DNA from: Burkholderiales bacterium
GTDB taxonomy: Bacteria; Pseudomonadota; Gammaproteobacteria; Burkholderiales; SG8-41
Reading direction: 5' to 3'
DNA: 12,186 bases
Assembly: GCA_019746155.1 (NCBI GenBank)
Contig: JAIESJ010000092.1
Location: 1-12,186, forward strand
The notes beneath the pieces are model-generated. The model was not told where the DNA came from. It searched no databases and saw nothing but the letters and a program-made list of their open reading frames with translations. Position 1 is the first letter of the stretch; every line of letters starts with the position of its first letter. This document shows, in pieces, positions 1 to 6,901 of the stretch. Position numbers and translations under genes: made by a program.

Positions 1-68
1 GCGCCCGCCACCGCGAGCAAGGCGACGGCGATAATAATAAAATGCAGGATCTGTTGTTTCATGTCCAT
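1..68 (-). CDS. Small membrane protein, 5' part only (runs off the window)
   Basis: Only the first 22-23 codons are in the window. Reading leftward from the ATG at 68 gives MDMKQQILHFII..., with a second ATG two codons later at 62. After a short polar start (KQQ) comes an uninterrupted hydrophobic stretch (roughly residues 8-23) that would form one N-terminal membrane helix or an uncleaved signal anchor. It begins 16 bases after the stop of the carboxyltransferase gene on the same strand, so it is probably the third gene of that operon. A small membrane subunit next to a carboxyltransferase recalls the gamma (OadG/MmdD) subunits of sodium-pumping decarboxylases, but too little sequence is visible to claim this. 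No strong ribosome-binding site is seen before either ATG. Confidence 0.5.
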   Translation of the reverse strand, partial: MDMKQQILHFIIIAVALLAVAG

Positions 69-84
69 GTCTCGCGCTGCTGCA

Positions 85-1686
85 TCAATAACTCGTCGGC
101 CAGTTCGCGAGCCGATGCTGGCCGACACCGGACGAAAGGCGCAGCGTGTGCGTATCGAGTGTTTCCTTCAGGTATTCGCGGGTCTCGCGCGGGTCGAGCA
201 CTTCTTTCACGCCATAGACGGCGGCGAGATCATAGGCTCCGCCGGTGCGCGCCATGTCCGCGAGCAATTTCGCGAAACGCTCCGGATCGTCTTCTTCCTT
301 GATTCCGTGCACGACCGTGACCGCCGTGCGCGGGTTCATGAAGCTCACCTCGGCGGTCCACCACGCGGCGATTTCGTCCGCAATGCCCGCGCCGCCCATG
401 TTGATGAAGCCGCGGCCATAGCTCTTGCGCAGGATGATGCTGATCTTCGGCACCGATACCTGGAGCAGCGCATTCATCCAGTTGATCACTCTGCCGATGA
501 CGCCGCGCTTCTCGGCCTCGGGCCCGATGAGGAAACCGGGCTGATCCTGTAAGAAGACGAGCGGCACGTTGTAGGAGTCACACAGCACGATGAAGTCGGT
601 CGCCTTGTTGCACGCGTCCGCTTCCATCGCCCCGCCTTTGAACAGCGGGTTGTTGGCGATGATGCCGACCGGGCGCCCGTCTATGCGGGCGAGTGCGGTG
701 GTAATGCTACGGCCAAAGCGTTCCTTCACCTCAAAGAAGCTCTCCTTGTCCGCGATCGCTCTGATGATCTTGCGCACATCGTAGGCCTGTGTTGCAGATT
801 CGGGAAACAGGTCTAGTATGCCTTTGACGGGCTCGTCAGAGCCCTCCGGCACGGCTGCCACCGGCGGCGGCTGGCGGTTGTTGGTGGGCAGATACGAGAG
901 AAAGCGCTTGATGGCATCAAGCGCCTGCTCATCCGTGTCGACTACGAGGTCGGCAAAGCCCGAATGTTCGGCGAGCACCTGCCAGCCGCCGAGCTCTTCG
1001 GCGCTCACTTCACGACCGAGCGCCATCGACACCACGCGCGGGCTCGCTACCGCCATGACCGAGCCTTTGCGCATGACGCAGAAATCCGAGCAGCAGGCAT
1101 GCCACGCAGCCGAACCGAATGCATTCCCGAGGATCGCCGCGACCCACGGTGCGTCGCGCGTGCGCAAGAAACGATTGCCCTCGAAGTTCATGCCCATCCC
1201 TTCGCCCATAATGTCGGGCATCCGGACACCCGTGGACTCGCCAAGGAAAATGACAGGAAAGCCGCGCCGCCCGCCGGTGTCCTTGATATGGGCCATCTTG
1301 CGGTTGTTGGTGTAGCTCGAGGAAGAAGCTTTAACCGTGAAGTCGTAGCCGACGACACCGACCCGCCTCCCCTCGATCTTGCCAAAGCCCGTGACTTTGC
1401 CATCGCATGGGGTTGAGTCGCGCATCTCCGGTATGTAGGAGACGCCGAACAGTCCGGACTCGCGGAAAGAGCCTTTGTCCAGCAGGTAGTCGATGCGCTC
1501 GCGGGCGTTCAAAAGGCCCTGCTTCGCGCGCTTCGCGAGTTTTTCAGGGCCGCCCATCGCTCGCGCGCGCGCCGCGCGCGCGCTGTGCTCGAGAATTTGC
1601 TTTGCGAACTTCTGGTGCCCGGCTGTAGCCTTCACGCCGTGGTCCGCCGTCGGTGCTGTTTCGTTGGCGACATCGCTCGATTTCAT
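85..1686 (-). CDS. Biotin-dependent acyl-CoA carboxylase, carboxyltransferase subunit (PccB/MmdA-like)
   Basis: This 533-residue protein has the crotonase-fold carboxyltransferase architecture of propionyl-CoA carboxylase beta and methylmalonyl-CoA carboxyltransferase chains, and the usual length (about 510-540). The N-terminal half carries the acyl-CoA part: GGRRGFPVIFLGES near 138-151 and the hallmark EELGG followed by HSGFAD (230-246). The C-terminal half carries the biotin part: YDVRKII (302-308), the NNPLFKGGAME stretch, DQPGFLIG (381-388) and a glycine-rich oxyanion region YGRGFINMGG (423-432). The last differs from the GGAYDVM form of typical PccB, so the acyl-CoA substrate is uncertain. 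The family moves carboxyl groups between carboxybiotin and acyl-CoA. No biotin carboxylase or biotin carrier gene is in view. The ATG overlaps the stop of the upstream citrate synthase-like gene as ATGA, implying translational coupling. Family is firm; substrate is not. Confidence 0.92.
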   Translation of the reverse strand: MKSSDVANETAPTADHGVKATAGHQKFAKQILEHSARAARARAMGGPEKLAKRAKQGLLNARERIDYLLDKGSFRESGLFGVSYIPEMRDSTPCDGKVTGFGKIEGRRVGVVGYDFTVKASSSSYTNNRKMAHIKDTGGRRGFPVIFLGESTGVRMPDIMGEGMGMNFEGNRFLRTRDAPWVAAILGNAFGSAAWHACCSDFCVMRKGSVMAVASPRVVSMALGREVSAEELGGWQVLAEHSGFADLVVDTDEQALDAIKRFLSYLPTNNRQPPPVAAVPEGSDEPVKGILDLFPESATQAYDVRKIIRAIADKESFFEVKERFGRSITTALARIDGRPVGIIANNPLFKGGAMEADACNKATDFIVLCDSYNVPLVFLQDQPGFLIGPEAEKRGVIGRVINWMNALLQVSVPKISIILRKSYGRGFINMGGAGIADEIAAWWTAEVSFMNPRTAVTVVHGIKEEDDPERFAKLLADMARTGGAYDLAAVYGVKEVLDPRETREYLKETLDTHTLRLSSGVGQHRLANWPTSY

Positions 1687-2834
1687 AGGGTCTTCTCTTC
1701 CATGTGAGATGCCTGCGGCTGAGGCTCAACATGTCGCGGTGCGGGGCCTACATACCGCGAACTGGGGTGAATCAGACGATTCTTTGCCCGCTGCTCTGCG
1801 ATGTGCGCGACCAGGCCGCAGATGCGTGCAAGAAAGAACATCGGCGGGAAAAGCGGGACGGGTATGCCCGTCGCGTGATAGATGAGCGCGGTGTAATAAT
1901 CCAGATTCGCGAACATGCTCCGCTCGCGCATGAGCACGGCCTCCACACGTTCGGCAATTGCGTAGAGCGTGTGCTCGCCCGACGCCGCGGTGAGCCTCTT
2001 CGCCCATTCGCGGTTGAGCGCGTTGCGCGGGTCTGACTTGACGTAAGCGCGTTGTCCGAAACCCGGGGTGCGCGCCTTCTTCGCCAGCATCTCGAGCACG
2101 GCCGCCTCGGCCTGATCGGGCGATTCGAACCTCTGCAGGAAACGCAGCACGTTCGCATTCGCGCTCCCGTGCAACGGTCCGCGCAGCGTCGCGATGGCTG
2201 CGACGAAAGCCGAATACGCATCGCTCAGGGTGGAGGTCGCGACGCGCGCGCCAAAGGTGGACGCATTGAAGTCGTGCTCGGCGTAGACGATCAGCGATAC
2301 GTCGAGCGCGCGGCGCAGCAGCTCGTCCGGTTCTTTCCCGTGCAGCAGATGCAGAAAATGTCCCGCAACCGTGGGTTCGGGGCTGTCGGTATCGATGCGC
2401 TTACCCGACTGATGGAAGTGATACCAGTAGAGCAGGATGCCTGGCACACAGGCTGTGAGTCGCGCGCCGATGTCGATTACCGAATCCTCTTTGTTTTCAG
2501 GCTCGAGGTTGCCGAGAACCGAGCATGCGCTCCGCAACATTTCCATCGCGTCGCAGTCGCGGGGTATCTGCTCGAGCACGACACGGAGCGCTTGCGGTAA
2601 CGTCCTCAACTCGCGCAGCCGGGCGCGATACGTCCCGAGCTGAGATGCCCCCGGTAACTCGCCATGAATGAGCAGCCACGCCACTTCTTCATAACTCAGC
2701 TGCGCCACTTCCTCGATCGGATAGCCCCGGTAATACAATCGATCCGTCGCACGATCGACGAGGCAGATCGCAGTCTCGTCCACCACCACGCCGTCCAAAC
2801 CCTTCGCCACCGCCACAGTCTTTGCATCTCCCAC
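1683..2834 (-). CDS. Citrate / 2-methylcitrate synthase-family protein with an altered active site
   Basis: About 383 residues, the normal length for short type I citrate or methylcitrate synthases, which condense acetyl- or propionyl-CoA with oxaloacetate. Numbered from the GTG at 2834: EHDFNAST (His187), GPLHGSAN (His222, equivalent to pig His274), DPR (Arg270), NLDYYTA (Asp312, equivalent to pig Asp375) and EQRAKNRLIHP near 347-357, all aligned with the PrpC/GltA pattern. The second catalytic His, normally in FGHRVY, is Gln261 here (FGQRAY), so standard activity is in doubt. The LDFYSA-like and EQRANNRLIRP-like blocks resemble methylcitrate synthase more than large hexameric GltA. Start: AAGGAG lies 8 bases before GTG 2834 and 5 before an in-frame TTG at 2837; GTG is preferred. 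It is first in an operon with the carboxyltransferase and diverges from a Crp-type regulator. Confidence 0.88.
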   Translation of the reverse strand: MGDAKTVAVAKGLDGVVVDETAICLVDRATDRLYYRGYPIEEVAQLSYEEVAWLLIHGELPGASQLGTYRARLRELRTLPQALRVVLEQIPRDCDAMEMLRSACSVLGNLEPENKEDSVIDIGARLTACVPGILLYWYHFHQSGKRIDTDSPEPTVAGHFLHLLHGKEPDELLRRALDVSLIVYAEHDFNASTFGARVATSTLSDAYSAFVAAIATLRGPLHGSANANVLRFLQRFESPDQAEAAVLEMLAKKARTPGFGQRAYVKSDPRNALNREWAKRLTAASGEHTLYAIAERVEAVLMRERSMFANLDYYTALIYHATGIPVPLFPPMFFLARICGLVAHIAEQRAKNRLIHPSSRYVGPAPRHVEPQPQASHMEEKTL

Positions 2835-2842
2835 CAAGGTTG

Positions 2843-2848
2843 CTCCTT
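2843..2848 (-). promoter_or_regulatory. Ribosome-binding site of the citrate synthase-like gene
   Basis: The minus strand reads AAGGAG here, a perfect Shine-Dalgarno core. It decides the start: there is no ATG at a suitable distance, only TTG (5 bases on) and GTG (8 bases on). Confidence 0.7.
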
Positions 2849-2879
2849 AATCATCGGTGTTGTCGCCGCGCCCTGCGAC

Positions 2880-2894
2880 CGATCACAGTGATCG
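2880..2894. promoter_or_regulatory. Inverted repeat CGATCAC-A-GTGATCG, candidate operator
   Basis: A perfect dyad with 7-base arms around a single central A, inside the divergent intergenic region between the citrate synthase-like operon and the Crp/Fnr-type regulator. Crp/Fnr proteins bind two-fold symmetric sites containing TGA or TCA cores (GTGA/TCAC here), so this is a reasonable autoregulatory or target site. The arm spacing is tighter than the standard TGTGA-N6-TCACA layout, so the binding protein is an inference. Confidence 0.4.
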
Positions 2895-2915
2895 ATCGCG
2901 CGCTTGCAAGGATTG

Positions 2916-2936
2916 TTTCGTAAATGCTGGACGAAA
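2916..2936. promoter_or_regulatory. Inverted repeat TTTCGT-N9-ACGAAA, candidate operator
   Basis: Two perfect 6-base inverted arms, 9 bases apart, in the same divergent intergenic region and about 39 bases from the centre of the other dyad. Either could be an operator for the adjacent regulator. No convincing -35/-10 pair was found for either gene. Confidence 0.3.
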
Positions 2937-3000
2937 TCTGCCATCTGCGTGACAATTCTGCTCGCCATGCCGCGCGGGGCGGGACTAAAATCGGTCGCGA

Positions 3001-3005
3001 GGAGG
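3001..3005 (+). promoter_or_regulatory. Ribosome-binding site of the Crp/Fnr-type regulator
   Basis: GGAGG ends 7 bases before ATG 3013 and only 1 base before an in-frame TTG at 3007. The spacing selects the ATG as the start. Confidence 0.7.
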
Positions 3006-3012
3006 ATTGCCG

Positions 3013-3687
3013 ATGGCGCCAATCGACTTTCTGGGTCAGCTGGACGCACACACGCGCGAGGAGCTTCTTGCCCGCGGTCGACGGCAGACGCTGAAAAAAG
3101 GCGATTACGTATTCCGCGTCGGGGATAAGGGCGATTCCGTTTTCCTGCTGCTGCGGGGCCGCGCCAAGACCTACAAGATCTCGCCGGAAGGCCGCGAGGT
3201 CATACTCTGGTTCTGTTTTCCAGGCGAGCTTTTTGGCCTGGCCGCGCATCCTCATCAGAAGGGACGGATGGTCACCGTACAGGCGTGCGAGCTAAGCGAA
3301 GTGGCGGAGCTCCCGCATTCGAGATTTCAGGCTTTTCTCGACTCGCACCCGGAAGTATCGAGACGCTGTCTGCAGGCGGTGGCATTCAGGCTGGGCATGC
3401 TGGCGAATCGTCTCGTACGGCTGATGGCTGACGACGCCGCAGCACGCATCGCGAAGCTGCTCCTGGGTCTGGCCGTGCGCTATGGCGGCGAGAACGACGC
3501 CGAAAGCGTACCGCTCGCGATCACGCACCAGGAGATTGCCGACATCACCGGCGTCCAGCGGCAGACCGTCACGCGGATCGTGGGTGACTTCACGACCGCA
3601 GGCGCGCTTTCCGGCCGCTATCGCAAGATCATCATCAAGAATCGCGAGCTGCTGGCGGAGTATGCCGCCCATCGGCGTGCGGCTTAG
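3013..3687 (+). CDS. Crp/Fnr-family transcriptional regulator
   Basis: A 224-residue protein with the full Crp/Fnr layout: an N-terminal cyclic-nucleotide-type beta-roll (about 10-115; motifs LKKGDYVFRVGDKGDSVFLLLRG and PGELFG at 70-75), a long dimer helix (about 117-150), and a winged helix-turn-helix (THQEIADITGVQRQTVTRIV, 171-190). The Arg-Ser pair that contacts cAMP phosphate in Crp is not apparent after GELFG (GRMVTVQA instead), and there is no N-terminal Cys cluster as in Fnr. It probably senses neither cAMP nor oxygen through an Fe-S cluster; the signal is unknown. The recognition helix (QRQTVTR) also differs from the ETVSR of Fnr. It is transcribed away from the citrate synthase-like/carboxyltransferase operon across about 180 bases, the usual arrangement for a local regulator, so control of that operon is a reasonable inference. 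Confidence 0.92.
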   Translation: MAPIDFLGQLDAHTREELLARGRRQTLKKGDYVFRVGDKGDSVFLLLRGRAKTYKISPEGREVILWFCFPGELFGLAAHPHQKGRMVTVQACELSEVAELPHSRFQAFLDSHPEVSRRCLQAVAFRLGMLANRLVRLMADDAAARIAKLLLGLAVRYGGENDAESVPLAITHQEIADITGVQRQTVTRIVGDFTTAGALSGRYRKIIIKNRELLAEYAAHRRAA

Positions 3688-3734
3688 CGCGCACGGGCTG
3701 CTGCGCAGCGGCCTTACCAGTGAAATGCATGGCG

Positions 3735-3750
3735 AAGCGCGATCGCGCTT
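3735..3750. terminator. Perfect 16-base palindrome AAGCGCGATCGCGCTT, possible weak terminator
   Basis: A perfect palindrome 47 bases after the regulator's stop codon, with AA on the left and TTTC on the right. The stem is GC-rich but there is no spare loop and only a three-T tail, so a rho-independent terminator is possible but weak. The core GCGATCGC could equally be a chance or methylation-related motif. Confidence 0.25.
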
Positions 3751-3843
3751 TCAGCCGGGTTGTACCACCTCTGCTTGCCGGCTCGTATGCAGATAGCGCT
3801 GAAAGTTCGCCTCGCTGCTGCCGGGAACGCGATTTGGCGTTGA

Positions 3844-4001
3844 CCGCCGCTCATCTCCATCGACGCGAAACAGGCGCGGAAGGTGATTGAAGAGCGCCGG
3901 GGCATACACCCGGCGTTCGTCCTCACTAAGAAGTTTGGCCGGCCGGCGCCGTGGGGTTTCGAGCGCGCGCGGGTACACGATCTCAAACACACATATTTAG
4001 A
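3844..4001 (+). pseudogene. Tyrosine recombinase (phage-type integrase) remnant
   Basis: The plus frame between stops at 3841 and 4018 reads as a piece of an integrase catalytic domain: QARKVIEERRGIHPAFVLT, then a short FGRP block, then RARVHDLKHTY. Intact members have the same order (a vie-RG-HpefVFt block, a GrPv block, about 15-20 residues with W-rAr, then vRVHDLkHTf-RRL). HDLKH corresponds to the conserved His-x-x-Arg/Lys-His part of the catalytic site. Here the spacer between the GRP block and RVHDLKHT is deleted, and everything after HTY (the second half with the nucleophilic Tyr) is missing. Frame 2 upstream (about 3800-3843, LLPGTRFG) may be more of the same domain after a frameshift. 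It is not functional. The break at the right coincides with the start of the IS481-type end. Confidence 0.6.
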
Positions 4002-4195
4002 TGTAGTAGTCGCGACTTGATCTGACAGGTTCCCGTTTCAAGCGGTTACTCGGTTCAAGTTCAGTTCAATGCGGCTACTGCTACTTTCCCGTCCCAGATC
4101 CCCTTTCCGGCAAGCATAGTGGCGAAAGGCGTCCGCCCGCGACATATCTTGCCCTCGTGTGTGCGCTCGGTGTTGTAGTGCTCGATCCACGTTCC
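4002..4195 (-). mobile_element. Right end of an IS481-family insertion sequence (truncated)
   Basis: The plus strand begins TGTAGTAGTC...GACTTGATCTGACA (4002-4027). From memory of the family this resembles an IS481-type terminal inverted repeat, which starts with TGT. It is followed, reading inward, by the C-terminus of a transposase on the minus strand. The transposase similarity fades before about 4190, so most of the element, including its other end, has been lost. The inner boundary (about 4195) is approximate. The element sits directly against the integrase fragment. Confidence 0.6.
4061..4189 (-). pseudogene. IS481-family transposase, C-terminal fragment
   Basis: About 42 residues ending at the TGA at 4061-4063. 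WIEHYNTERTHEGK followed by RGRTPFATMLAGKGIW matches the typical end of IS481 (rve-type) transposases, WleyYNnERtHQGkmccGRTPm-TL-dGk-iW, which lies at the end of the integrase core. All upstream parts (helix-turn-helix and the DDE catalytic residues) are absent, so it is a dead remnant. The open frame continues upstream through the response-regulator gene only by chance. Family assignment is from the motif alone. Confidence 0.7.
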
Positions 4196-4271
4196 AGAAG
4201 ACATGCCCATCGAACGCAGCACCCACGGCACCGTTCCCGCAGCCGGGGCCATAATATGCAACACGTTGTTT

Positions 4272-4934
4272 TTATTTATATTTTTCTGCGATGCCGTGTT
4301 CGACGGCATAGACGGCGGCTTGCACCCGGCTGCTGAGATTGAGTTTGCGCAGGATGTTCTGCATGTGGATCTTGACCGTGCTCTCGGAAAGACCGAGTTC
4401 ACGCGCTATCTCCTTGTTGCTGGCGCCACGCGCCAGCAACTCGAGGATGTCACGTTCGCGCGGACTGATGCGATCTTTTTCCGGCACCGCGGGCGCGGCT
4501 GCCGCGCCCCCGCTCTGCAATCCGTGCACGAGCTTGCTGGTCATCTGCGGCGACATCACCGCCTCGCCGCGCGCCGCGCGCCGGATTGAATCCACCAGAT
4601 AGTCGGCATCGATATTCTTGAGCAGGTAACCGCGCGCGCCGGACTTCAGCGTATCGATCAGGTCTTCCGCGTCTTCCGAGACGGTCAGCATCAGCACCTG
4701 GGTTTGCGGCAGCTCCTCCACCAGCATCTTGACGGCCTCGCGTCCGGAGATGCCGGGCATGTTGAGATCGAGCAGAACCACGTCGGGCTTGAGCTGTTTG
4801 GCGCGCTTCAGCCCTTCGAGGCCGTCCGCGGCCTCGCCGACCACCTCGAAATCGGGCTGGCGCACCAGCAGCGCCTTGACGCCGCTGCGAAACAGATTGT
4901 GATCATCAATCAGGAAAATGCGCAGCTTGCTCAC
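4272..4934 (-). CDS. narL: NarL/FixJ-family response regulator, partner of the adjacent nitrate sensor
   Basis: 220 residues, normal for NarL. The receiver domain (about 3-120) has the acidic pair Asp10-Asp11, phospho-acceptor Asp56 in VVLLDLNMPG, Thr84 and Lys106. A Gly/Ala-rich linker (about 140-150) leads to a LuxR-type helix-turn-helix (155-220) with SPRERDILELLARGASNKEIA and SESTVKIHMQNILRKL. The start is GTG, overlapping the stop of the sensor kinase gene as GTGA, so the two are translationally coupled. In NarL the phosphorylated protein binds heptamers and switches anaerobic respiratory genes on or off with nitrate or nitrite. The last codons lie in a very A-rich stretch (4266-4285) unlike the rest of the gene. 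The exact regulon cannot be deduced here. Confidence 0.9.
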   Translation of the reverse strand: MSKLRIFLIDDHNLFRSGVKALLVRQPDFEVVGEAADGLEGLKRAKQLKPDVVLLDLNMPGISGREAVKMLVEELPQTQVLMLTVSEDAEDLIDTLKSGARGYLLKNIDADYLVDSIRRAARGEAVMSPQMTSKLVHGLQSGGAAAAPAVPEKDRISPRERDILELLARGASNKEIARELGLSESTVKIHMQNILRKLNLSSRVQAAVYAVEHGIAEKYK

Positions 4935-6874
4935 GCCGCCGCCTCTTCCTGCTGGGTGATGGGCAGAGTCAGCGTGATCTCACTGCCGTGGCCGGGCCGG
5001 GAATCGATGCGGATTTCGCCGCCGATGCGTTGCGCGCGCTCTTTCATGATGCGCAGCCCGACGTGGGAGCCGGTCTTGTCGCCGAGGGTCCCGGGATCGA
5101 AACCACAACCGTTGTCCTTGACACGGAACACATAACTGCGATCCCGCTTCATCTCGAATTCCACCTGCGAGGCACCCGAATGCTTGCGCACGTTGGACAG
5201 TGCTTCCTGCAGAATATGCAGCACCTGCAGCTGCTGCTCCGCAGACAGCGGCACGCCGCGGCCTGAAACCGTGCATGACGTTTTGATCCCCGTCTGGCTT
5301 TCGAAGCGCTCGAGCGAGCTGCGGATCGTGAGTTCGATGTCCTCCTGCTTGATCCGGATCCGGAAATGCACCAGGAGTTCGCGCACGTCGTCATAGCTTT
5401 CCTGAATACCCTCCCGGATCTGCGCCAGAATACCGTGCGCTTCGTCCACGGCGGTGCGCCTGAGCGAGTCTTCGAGCAGCTGCGCCTGCAGGTTAAGGAA
5501 AGCCAGCGATTGCGCGATGCTGTCGTGCAATTCCTGCGCCAGCAGGTTACGCTCCTCCGATACGGCAAGTTCCCTGTCGCGCGATACCAGCCGCTGGTTC
5601 TCGATCGCCACGCCGAGGTTCTGTCCCAGCGTCTCCAGCATCTGCCGCTCCTGCGCGGAAAACGCGCGCGGCTCGCGGTGGTAAAGATTGAATATCCCCA
5701 GCACCTGGCGCCGGAAGCGGATGGCGAATACCGAAACCGTCTGATAGCCGGCCTTCTGGCAACGGAACACAACGTTGGGCTCATGTACCGGCGCCAGAAA
5801 CTGAACGATGGGTGTATTGCTCTGCGCCGCCTCGCCGCACAGGCATTCCCCCATGTCGAGGCATTGTTCTTCCCTGGCGAATTCGGCCGTCAGCCCCTCG
5901 TGGATATAAAGGTGAATGTCCCGCGTCTTCGGGTCGATGAGGCGCACCGCACCGCCCTGCGCGTCGAGCAGGCCGATCAATTTCCGGAGAAAACCGCGGC
6001 ACAGCACTTCGGTCGGGGCCGGCTCGTTGAGCAGCGTCGTCACCTCGTATAACGCCGCCAGTTCGCGATTCTTGTCCGCCAGGCTGCGCGTCTTCTGCGC
6101 CACGCGCTCCTCGAGCGTGTTATACAGGTCCTGCAGGTGGCTCGCCATGTGATTGAAGCCCTGGGCGAGTTCGCCGAACTCATCGCGCGTTTCGATCGGC
6201 AGCCGCGTCCCCAGTTCGCCGCGTGCCATGCGCTGCAGGCCTTCCTGCAATTTGCTTACGGGCCCCACCACCAGAAGAAACATCAGATAAATCAGCGCCA
6301 CAGTGCCGGCAACCGCCAGCGCAATCAGCCCCAACTGCGTGTAGCGCAGAAAAGCGATATCGCGCGAGTTGTACTGCTCGATCGCGCGCACCAGTCTGTC
6401 GATACGCTGCACGAACTGCTCCATGCGGGGCCGCAGCGCGGTGGCCTGCCCGTGCTGCGCCATGACGTCGGAATTGGCCAGCACGGCCTGCACCATGGGG
6501 CCGATCTCGCGCCGCCACTGCTCCAACACCGCATCGACTTCGCCCACGATTTCCGGACGGCGCGGCAGGAATAGCGGCCGCGCCGGATCGCCGCGCCGGA
6601 TCGCCTCCAGCACGTCCTCAAACGCCTTCATTTCCCTGACCAGATCCTGACGCAGCGCCGCGGCATGGGCCGGTTCGCGCATGCTCTCCGAGAGCAGATA
6701 GACAATGCGATAGGAGCGCATGCGCTCGCTGCCCATGTCGTTGACCGCCGCCGCGCCGCCCTCGAACTTCCACGATTCCAGGAGCGAGAAGCCGATTGCC
6801 GTCAGCGCCACCAGCAGAAAAACGATGGCGATCCACACCAGCTTGGTGCTGAGCCGCTGTTGCAGAAAATCCAT
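4931..6874 (-). CDS. narX: NarX-type nitrate/nitrite sensor histidine kinase
   Basis: A 647-residue inner-membrane kinase. Order: N-terminal membrane helix (about 11-31); periplasmic sensor with a P-box-like segment NDMGSERMRSYR (45-56), which in NarX/NarQ binds nitrate; second membrane helix (about 180-204); HAMP domain (about 204-255); short coiled coil (about 255-275); GAF-like domain (about 280-430) with four cysteines (338, 344, 346, 372); HisKA_3 dimer/phosphoacceptor region with His450 in AQELHDSIAQSL; and an HATPase_c domain with the N box QEALSNVRKHS (556-566), DNGCGF (587-592) and GLRIMKERA. It autophosphorylates and passes the phosphate to the overlapping NarL-type regulator. It lies downstream of ccoS on the same strand, about 200 bases away. 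No clear Shine-Dalgarno precedes ATG 6874. Confidence 0.9.
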   Translation of the reverse strand: MDFLQQRLSTKLVWIAIVFLLVALTAIGFSLLESWKFEGGAAAVNDMGSERMRSYRIVYLLSESMREPAHAAALRQDLVREMKAFEDVLEAIRRGDPARPLFLPRRPEIVGEVDAVLEQWRREIGPMVQAVLANSDVMAQHGQATALRPRMEQFVQRIDRLVRAIEQYNSRDIAFLRYTQLGLIALAVAGTVALIYLMFLLVVGPVSKLQEGLQRMARGELGTRLPIETRDEFGELAQGFNHMASHLQDLYNTLEERVAQKTRSLADKNRELAALYEVTTLLNEPAPTEVLCRGFLRKLIGLLDAQGGAVRLIDPKTRDIHLYIHEGLTAEFAREEQCLDMGECLCGEAAQSNTPIVQFLAPVHEPNVVFRCQKAGYQTVSVFAIRFRRQVLGIFNLYHREPRAFSAQERQMLETLGQNLGVAIENQRLVSRDRELAVSEERNLLAQELHDSIAQSLAFLNLQAQLLEDSLRRTAVDEAHGILAQIREGIQESYDDVRELLVHFRIRIKQEDIELTIRSSLERFESQTGIKTSCTVSGRGVPLSAEQQLQVLHILQEALSNVRKHSGASQVEFEMKRDRSYVFRVKDNGCGFDPGTLGDKTGSHVGLRIMKERAQRIGGEIRIDSRPGHGSEITLTLPITQQEEAAA

Positions 6875-6901
6875 GGCTTGGAGAGAAAATGGCCAGATTC
6901 A

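Noticed and set aside
2986..2991. TAAAAT as a -10 for the Crp-type regulator
   Set aside because: No acceptable -35 at 16-18 bases. Noted only because the same hexamer also precedes the AbrB-like gene and the probable pyrD.
3013..3687. The Crp-type gene as the FNR that acts on the ccoI promoter
   Set aside because: It lacks the N-terminal Cys cluster for the oxygen-labile Fe-S centre, and its recognition helix differs from that of FNR.
3714..3992. Minus-strand open frames of 79-92 codons opposite the integrase remnant
   Set aside because: The plus frame carries recognisable integrase motifs; the minus frames show no family pattern and look like shadows.
4196..4271. Possible rho-independent terminator after narL
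   Set aside because: Only short GC stems without a following T-run on the minus strand.
4061..4402. 113-codon minus-strand open frame reading into the response-regulator gene
   Set aside because: Only the last ~42 codons resemble a transposase. The rest overlaps narL in another frame and has no similarity I recognise.
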